Positions 25,247-34,200 of a stretch of DNA of 64,000 nt are shown here, piece by piece (the first letter of the stretch is position 1; every line of letters starts with the position of its first letter). The translations under genes were made by a program, and so were the position numbers. The stretch is from JAIEPT01 sp038217425 (GTDB lineage: Bacteria; Planctomycetota; Planctomycetia; Gemmatales; Gemmataceae): NCBI GenBank assembly GCA_038217425.1, contig JBBQPM010000011.1, positions 1 to 64,000 on the forward strand, in the 5' to 3' direction. The notes beneath the pieces were generated by a model. It had not been told where the DNA came from and searched no databases. It was given only the letters and a program-made list of their open reading frames with translations.

Positions 25247-28200
25247 CTATCCGACCTTCTCGATGCGGACGCTGTCCGCGATGACGAAGCCGTTGGCGTT
25301 GTCACTGAGCGAGACCACGAGCTTATTGCCGACCAGGGTGAACGTCCCGGGCAGGTTCTTCCACTTGGCGCCGAGTTCGGTGAAGTCGTTCGGCGCCAGC
25401 TTCTGGTTGACGATCTCCGTGCGGATTGGCGTCGTGTTGTCGCGGACCGTGAACGGGGCGTTGGTCGCACGGTTGCCTTCGTGCTTGTAAGTGACCGAGA
25501 CCTGATAGACGCCGGGCTCGGTGAAGAAGGTCCACTCGGCGGAGTTGCTGCCCGTTCCCTTGGCGTGGTAGACGACGCTATTGTTGACGCCCTGGCCGCC
25601 ATAGAGCGTCCAGCCGCTGCCGAGGGTGGCAAACCCGGCGTCGGAGTTGTCGATTTTCTGCACCGCGGCGACTGGGTTTGCGAGGATCGACCCCGACAGC
25701 GTGAAGCTGAAGGGGCTGGCCGAGTCGTTGCTGGTGAAGCTGGCGGCGCCGCTGAAGGTACCGAGGGCGGCGGCACTCATCTCCACGGTGACGGTCGTCG
25801 AGGCGCCGGGGGCGAGCGACGTGCTGCCGAACGTCGACGTCACCGTGAAGCCCGTGGGAACGGTGAGCGGGCTGGTGATGTTGAGCGTCTGCGAGCCGTT
25901 GTTCGTGACGGTGAAAGTCTTCGAGATCGGCGTGCCGACATAGGTGGAACCGACGCCGAAGACGCTGGCGGAGGCGATCGTCGTCGTGCCTTGTGTGAGG
26001 CCGACCTTGGCGCCGGCGCCGAACTCGCCGACCTTTTCGATGCGGATGCCGTCGGCGATCACGAAGCCGTCCGCATTGTTGTTGAGCGTGACGGTCAGCG
26101 TCGTACCGGTGATGACGAACGGCGTGGCCGCGAGGTTTTCCCAGACGCCGAAGTCGTTCGGCGCGATCTTCTGATTGAGCGTCGTCGTGCCAAGGTTGGT
26201 CGCTCCGTCGAAGACGGTAAAGGGAGAGTTGCTGGCGCGGTTGCCCTCGGCGTTCCAGGTGGCGGAAACCTGGAAGAGACCCGGGGTGACCGGGAAGGTC
26301 CAGGTCGCGATTCGGTCGCCGGTACCGGCAGGGGCGTAGTGGACGTCGCCCTGGAAGCCCTGAGTCGCCAGATACGTCCAGCCCGCGGTGGTCGAGAACC
26401 CGGCGCCGGGGGCGGTCGTGTTGTCGATCACCTGTACGGCCGGGATGGCCTGGACCGTGCCGGAGACGTTGATGGCGTAGGTCGCTTCGTCGCTGTCGTT
26501 GGAGCCGAAGGTCACAACGCCCGAGGGGGCGCCGATCGTGCCGGCGTCGAGCTGCAGGGTGAAGGTCGTGGAGGCGCCCGGCGCCACCGTGGTGCTGCCG
26601 AAGGGCGCGACGACGGAGAAGCCGGCCGGGACGTTGATGGGGCCGGTCAGCGTCAGATCCGAGACGCCGAGGTTGCGGACGGTGAAGGTTTTCAAGAGCG
26701 CCGTACCAACGTTGGCGGTACCGAAGTTCGCCGAGCCGCCGCTGGCGACTTCGTTGCCTTCGAGAGCGACCTCGATCTCGGAACCGACGGGGAGATCGGC
26801 GATGCGTTCGATGCGGACGGCGTCGGCGATGACGAATCCGTTGGCGTTGTTGGCGAGCGCGACGGCGAGCATCGTACCGGTTATCGAGTGCGAGGAAGCG
26901 CCTAGATACTCCCAGCTGGCTCCATCGGCGTTAAAGTCGTTGGGTGCGAGCTTCTGGTTGATGACGGCCGTGCCGACCGTGGTCGTGCCGTCGAGGACGG
27001 CGAAGGGGGCGTTGCTGGCACGGTTGGCCTCGGCCGGCCAGGTGGCGGCAACGCGGTAGATGCCGGGGGTGACGGCGAAGGTCCAGGTCGACGTGCTGGA
27101 ACCGGAGCCCGGGGCGGCGTAGTGGATGTCTCCCTGGAAGCCGTGCAGTCCGAAGCTGGTCCACGCGGCGCCGGAGTTGGCGTAACCGGCGGCGCCGTTG
27201 TCGATGACTTGCACGTTCGCCCCGGCGACGGGGGAAACCGTGACGTTCCGGGTGGCGATGTTGCTGGGAAGGGCGCCGTCGTTCACCTGGAACGAGACGG
27301 TCCGCGTGAGCAGGCTGGGAGTGCCGCTCGTGTTGTTATAAGTGACCGAGCGCAGGGCGGTCTGATATTGGGCGAGCGTTGCAGAACCGCTGAGGGTGAG
27401 TACACCGGTCGAGGCGTTGTACGACCCGGCGATGCCGTTTTGGTTCGTGAAGAGAAGTTGATCCTGGCCGCTGGCGAAGTTGGCAGTGATGCTGACCGTG
27501 GCGCCCGCAAGGTTCGGGCTATCGATGTCGACGAGTGACACCCCGGCGTCAACGGCAACCGCACTGCCGCCGGCGACGAAGGCCGCGGCTCCGCCGGTCG
27601 CGGCGACGACTGGAGCGTCGTTGACGGCGGTGACGTTGACGGTGAGCGTGTTCGGACTCAGATCGATGTTCGTGCCGGCGCCGTTGTCCTGCACCTGGAA
27701 GGTGAAGGCCGTGTAGGGCGAGCCGTTGGCGTTAGCGACCGGCGTGAACTTGAGCAGACCGCCGGCGATGTCGGCGACGGGGATCGACTGCCCGGCGGTG
27801 ACGGCGACGCCGTTGTTGGTCAGCGTGCCGAGCGACGGCAGCGTCGTGATGGTGACCGCGGCCAGCGTGTTGGCGGGGCTGTCGTTGGGGTCGGTGAAGC
27901 CGAAGTCGCCGGCGGCGAAGGTGTAGTCGGCGTCCTCGTTCGTCGTGACGGCGCCGTTGGTCCCGGCCGGGGCGTCGTTCACCGCGGTGACGTTGACGGT
28001 GCGGGTGACGGCGATGCTGGAGAGCGAGCCGTCGCTGACGACGAGGCTGAGCGTGCGAGCCGTGGTCGACGGGGCGTCGCTGCCGTTGGCGTAGGTGATC
28101 GAACGGAGGGCGGTCTGGTACTGAGCGAGCGTCGCGGAGCCCGTGAGCGTCAGCACGCCGGTACCCGCGTTGAAGCTGCCGACGATGCCGTTCTGGTCGG

Positions 28201-31200
28201 TGAACCCGAGGACGTCCTGACCGGTGACGAAGCCGGCGGTGAAGGAGAGCGTGGCCCCTGCGAGGTTGGCTCCGTCGTCGGCGACGACGAAGGTGTCGTC
28301 GAGAACCACGGCGCCGGCGTTTTCCGTGTAGGACAAAGTCCCGGTGGCGGGCGTGACGGCGGGGGCCGTATTGGCGACGAAGGCGAAGTCGGTGCTGCTC
28401 ACGGTTGCGCCGGCGCCGGCGTCGTCGAAGACGTAGTTGGCGGTGTCGCGGACGGCGGCCTGGGCGGCGGCGATGCTGGCGAAGGTGCGCGAGCCGTTGT
28501 ACTGGCCATTATCGAGGTGGGCGAAGGCGATGTTGCCGGCGGCCGTGTTCAGCACGCTGGGGAGCGCGGAAGTGTTGGAACTGGAGGCCGAAGCGTCCCA
28601 ACCGGCGGCGCCGCCGAAGTCAAAGCCGAAGATGAGGGTGCCGTTCCAGGTGGAGGGGCTGGCGCCGGCGAAGCTACCCTGCCCGGCGAAGATCTGATCG
28701 CCGCTGGCGGAGAGTCCGCTGAGGTTACCGACGACGGTGCCGAGGTCGACAGTTCCGCCGCTAGCGTCCTGGAGGACGACGACGGTGCCGGCAGGGATAA
28801 CGGAGCCGGTGGTGTTGGTCCAGGTGGCGATGTTCTCGGAGTTAATCCAGTTGCCGCCGCCGGAGCCGATACCGGTCCCGTCGCCGCCGCCGTCGTAGCC
28901 GGAATCCCAGAAGTTGATCGAGGTTCCGGGATTGAGATCGACCCAGGTGACGAAGGCGTAGGTGTCAGGGGCATCGGCGCGATAGCCGAGGATGGCGATA
29001 TCGCCGACGGCAAGAATCTGGGCCGGGGCGTTGACGTTGATGGTCATGTTGTTGGGCGTGGGATCGAGATCGACGCCGCCGTTCACCACGCCGCCGTTAT
29101 CTTGTACGCGGAAGGTGAAGGTGGTGTAGGGCGCCCCGGTCGCGCTGCCGGCCGGAGTAAACTTGAGCAAGCCGCCGGTGATGTCCGCGACGGGGATCGA
29201 CTGCCCCGCGGTGACGGCGACGCCGTTGTTGGTAAGCGAACCCAGGGCCGGCAGCGTCGTGATCTGCACGGCAAGTAGGGTATTCGCCGGAGTGTCGCTG
29301 GGATCGGTGAAGCCGAAGTTCGCGGTTGTGAACGTGTAGTCCGTGCTCTGCACGCCGCTGACGGTGGTGTCGGTCCCGGCGGGGGCGTCGTTGACGGCGG
29401 TGACGTTGATGGTGCGGGTGACGGCCACGCTCGGGTCGGTTCCGTCGTTGACGACGATGCTCAGCGAGCGGGCCGTGGTCGAGGGACTATCGCTGGAGTT
29501 GGCGTAGGTGATCGAGCGGAGGGCAGCCTGGTAGTTGGCGACCGACGAGGCGCCGGTGAGCGTGAGGACGCCGGTTCCTGCGTTGAAGTTACCGGTGATG
29601 CCGTTGGCGTCCGTGAAGGCGAGCACGTCCTGGCCGTTCACGTACCCTGCGGTGAAGGTGAGCGTGGCGCTGGCGAGGTTGGCGGTGTCGGAGTCGGCGA
29701 CGACGAAGGTGTTGTCGAGGACGACGGCGCCGGCGTTCTCGGTGTAGGCCAAGGTGCCGGTCGCAGGGGTGACGGTGGGGACGGCGTTACCGGCGCCGGC
29801 GATGGTCAGCGTGCCGTCGACGGAGTCGCTGTTGCCGTTGGTGGGCGCCGGTAGCAGGACGAGGTCGTTGACGTCGTTGTCGAGAATGCCGGTGGTGATG
29901 GTGCCGTCGCTGGCCAGGATGTTGAACTTGGTCGGTCCCGACGTGGCGCCGGCGTTCACGGTGGCGGCGATGTTAAAGACATTGCCAGTCGTGCCGTTGG
30001 CGAAGGTAATCGAAGTGCCGCCCGTCGACCCCTGGATGCGTATCGTACCGGGCGTTGGAATCGAGTAGCCGAAGCTGAAGGGCGAAGTGACGTTGGCGCC
30101 GCTGAGCATCGTGCCGGTGGTGACGGCGCCGGTCGGGGCGATGGTGACCTTGGTGGCGTCGTAGGTCATGACGAAGTCGATGCCGGCGATGCTGATGCCG
30201 CTCGGTTCGGTGACGGTGACGTTGACGGGAATCGTGAAGCTGGCTCCCGCTGCCGCGGCCAGGTCGGTCGGGATGAAGATGATCGGATCGGGTCCGCCGA
30301 CGGGCGTGCTGCCGACGGGGATACTCGGAACGTTGGCGACGGCGACGCCCAGCCCGAGGCGCTGGACGAAGATGGTGTCGGCCGACGTAAACGAGTTGCT
30401 GTAGTTGATGTCGCCGACGATGAGCGGGTCGGCGGTCTGGAAGGCGGTGACGCCCGAGTTGGTGCCCAGACCGAGGCGCTGAATGAGAATCGTGTCGGCG
30501 GAGCTGTAGGTTTGGCTACCGTTCAGGTCGCCGAAGAGCGAGGCGACGTGGACCGCGTCGTCGGCGATGGCGGGAATCGGATTGACGCCGGCGCTGGCGT
30601 CGACGATCGCCAGTTTGGTGATGCGGATGATCTGCTTGGAAGCGTAGGGCGCGGAAACCGGGACGGTCGCGGTGAAGGTTCCGAGGGTGAGGGCGCCGTC
30701 AACGGTGGCGAAGGCGGCGCCGCTGCTGACCTGGATGAGGGCAACGCCGGGGGACGGGAAGCTGATGCCGGCGGTGGCGCCGGGAATCGTGGTCGCGAAT
30801 CCCGTGATGGTGAGCAGAGCGGGGTCGTAATTCACGGTGAGATCAACGCCGCCGACGTTGTTGCCGTTGCTGAGAATGACGGGGAGCCCGGTCGAGGTAT
30901 TGGGGACGTTGACGGCTTGACCGAAGCCGCGGGCGACGTCGGGGATGCTGGCGATCACGGTTCCGGTCGCGAGGGTACCGATGGTGAAGGTGTTGACGTA
31001 ATCGCCGGCGTTCGTGCCGCCGATGTCGCGGAGGGCATTGCCGTCAAGATCGACGAAGCCGTTGGTCACGTGGCTGCGGAGGGTCAGAGTGTAGGTGTCG
31101 GGGGCGAGGATGCCGTTCGCCGCTCCGGCGCCGGCGGTGTTGGTCGGGCCGGTGCGGATGAACGTGAACGAAGTATTGCCGGCATTGAAGACGAGCGAGC

Positions 31201-34200
31201 CGCGGACGGCGCCCGTATTGGCGCCGACCAGGGTGACGTCGGCCGCGCCCAGGGCGCCCCCCTGATCGTAGAGATTGATGAGAACCGGGTTGGCCGCGCG
31301 GTTGAGGTTCACCGTCACGCCCGTCGTCGTCGGAGCGATCGACGAGACGAATATCGGTTGCGAACTCGCGACGTTCAGGGCGACGACCTTGGTCGCGAAG
31401 TTGCTCAGGTTGTTGGCGGCTCCGCCGTCGTTGACCTGGAAGCTGACCGTGCGCGGACTGGTGCTGGGCGCGCCGCTGGTGTTGTTGTACGTGACCGCAC
31501 GCAGGGCCGTCTGGTAGTTGGCGACGGTGTCGGTTCCGGTCAGCGTGAGCACTCCGGTGGAGGCATTGTAGGAACCCGTGATGTTCGCGGTGTTGGCGAA
31601 CGCGAGGACGTCTTGGCCGGTGACGAAGTTGGCGGTGATGGAGACGTTCGCTCCGGTGAAGTTGACGCTATCGACGTCGGCCGCGGTGAGGAGCGCGTCG
31701 ATGGCGATCGCACCGCTCGTGAACGTCGTGTCGCCCGACGATGTCGTGACGACGGGTGCGTCGTTGACGGCGGTGACGTTGATCGTGCGCGTGGCCAGGG
31801 CGCTCGAGGCGGCGCCGTCGCTGACCGTGAAGGTGACCGTACGAGCGGCGGTCGCCGGGTTTTCGCTGCTGTTGGAATAGGTAATGATTCGCAAGGCGGT
31901 TTGGTAATCGGCGAGCGTCGCGGTCCCGGTGAGCGTCAGCGTTCCGGTCGCGGCATTGAACGTGCCGGCGATGCCGTTCTGGTCCGTGAAGCCGAGCGCG
32001 TCCTGGCCATTGACATAACCGGCGGAGATGACAATCGTCGCGTCGGCGAGGTCGGCGCCGTCGTCGCTGACGACGAAGGTGTTGTCGATGACCTTGGCGC
32101 CTTCGTTTTCGAGATAGGCGAGCGAGCCGGTAGCCGGGGTCAGCGTGGGGGCGATGGTGGCGTCGTCGGCGGCGGAAAAGACGAAGTTGTCCAGGGCCAG
32201 GCCGTCATCGGCTCCGGTGTCATCGGTATCTTCCCAGCGGAGGAAGAGGGTGGTTCCTGCGTCCCAGGAGAGGCCGGTCACGGTGAAGGTGACGACGGTC
32301 TGATTGGCGGGGAGGTTGCCGTCGAGCGCAGTGACCGAGGCGCCGGTATGGGGCGAGGTGAAGTCGAGGCCGGTGACGGGCGTGTAGGAACCGGAGAGAA
32401 TATCGGCGGCGCTGGTGCTGTAGGAGAAAGCGAGGGTGTTGGCGGCGCTGTCGCCGCGGCGCCATTGCTCGCCCGCGAACGAGACGGTGAAGTTGGTCAG
32501 CGAGACGTTGGTGTTGTTGGCGAACGCAACGCCGAGACTGGAAACGCGTCCCTGCGTGGCGAGCAGGCCGAAGGCGCGGTCCGTATCCGCAACATCGCCG
32601 TAGCTGTAGGCGGCGCCGTCGACGAGACTGCCGTCGCTCTGGGCAAAGCCGGCGTTGTTGCCGGTGCCGGCGGGACGGGCCAGATACCAGCCGGCGAGAT
32701 CGTTGGCCTGGATCGGGTTGAGCGAGGCGTTCACCGGACCGGCGCCGGTGAGGTGGAAGGCGCCGGTCTTGGGCAGGCCATCGAAGTTTTGGGTATACGT
32801 GCCGCCGATGCTGCCATAGGGGAGCGCGGTCGGTACGACATGCACGGTGAGCGTCTGCGTGGCGTCGGCGCCGACGCCGTTGGTCGCGGTGACATTGAGA
32901 ACGATCGAAGTCTCCGCGGTGACGCCGGGCGCGGTGCCGGAGAGGACGCCGGTGGTTGCATTGAGCGACAACCAACCGGGCAGACCCGTGGCGGAGAAGG
33001 TGGCGGCGGGACTCCCGTTGGCGGCGATCGTGAACGACACGGCGGAGGCGGAAAGGACGTTGAAGCGATCCGCACTGGTGATGGTCGGCGCCGCCGGGGT
33101 GGCGACGCTGGCGGAGAAGGTCAAATCGTCGATGGCGAGGCCGTCGTCGTTGCCGCCGTCGTTGGCTTCGGTCCAGCGAATGACCAGCGATTGGCCCGGC
33201 GCCCAGTTGAGACCGGTGATCGTGTTGGCGATGGCCGAGCGGTAGAGCGGCGCGTTGCCGTCGAGCGGCGTGTCTTCGACCACGGTGGAGCTGGCGGAAA
33301 CGAAGTCGAGCGCGGGGACCGAGGTGTAGAGGCCGCCCACGACGCTGGCGCCGCCGACCTGGTAGCTGAAGCTGAGCCGATTCGACGTGCCGTTGCCTCG
33401 GCGCCATTGTTCGCCGATGTAACTGAGCGAGATCTGGTCGAGGGTGGCGCCGGTGTCGTTGACGAAGACGGCGCCAACGCTGGGAATGATCGAGGCGGAG
33501 GCAAGCGAGCCGAGGGCGCGATCGGAGGCGCCGGTCGTCCCGTAGCTGAAGGTGCTGCCGGTGTTGCTGCCGCCGTTATCGACGGTGAATTTGAGGGGCT
33601 GGCCAGTGGTATCGGCGATCGACCAGCCGTGGAGGTTGGTGGAATTGATCGGGCTGCTCTGCAAGCTGAGGGGACCGGTTCCGGAAAGAGTGTAGGCGCC
33701 GGTGCTGGGCATGCCGTCGAAGTTCTGCGCGTAGCTGGCGCCGGCGGTCGTGTAGGAGATCGTGGTGGGGACGACGTTCAGCGTGAAGTTCTGCGTCGCA
33801 TCGGTTCCGACGCCGTTGGTTACGGTGATGACGAGATTGATCGCGGTGGGCGTGGAAACCAGCGGCGGGGTGCCGGAGAGGACGCCGGTGGTGGAGTTGA
33901 GCGTCAGCCAGGCGGGGAGTCCGGTCGCCGAGTAGGAAACAGCGGGGACGCCGCTCGCGGTGACGTTAAAGGTGCTGGCGACGTTGTGGATGAACTGGGC
34001 GGAAGCGGCGCTGGTGATGATCGGAGCGGAGGGCGCCAGCGCGACGGCGGCGAAGGTGAAGTCGTCGATGGCGAGGCCGTCGTCCTGGCCGGAATCGTCC
34101 ACGTCGTCCCAGCGGATGACGAGGGTTTGTCCGGGCGCCCAGTTGAAGCCGGAGATGGTGGCAGTCTTGGCAGTGCGGTTTTCGGGGGCGTTGCCGTCGT

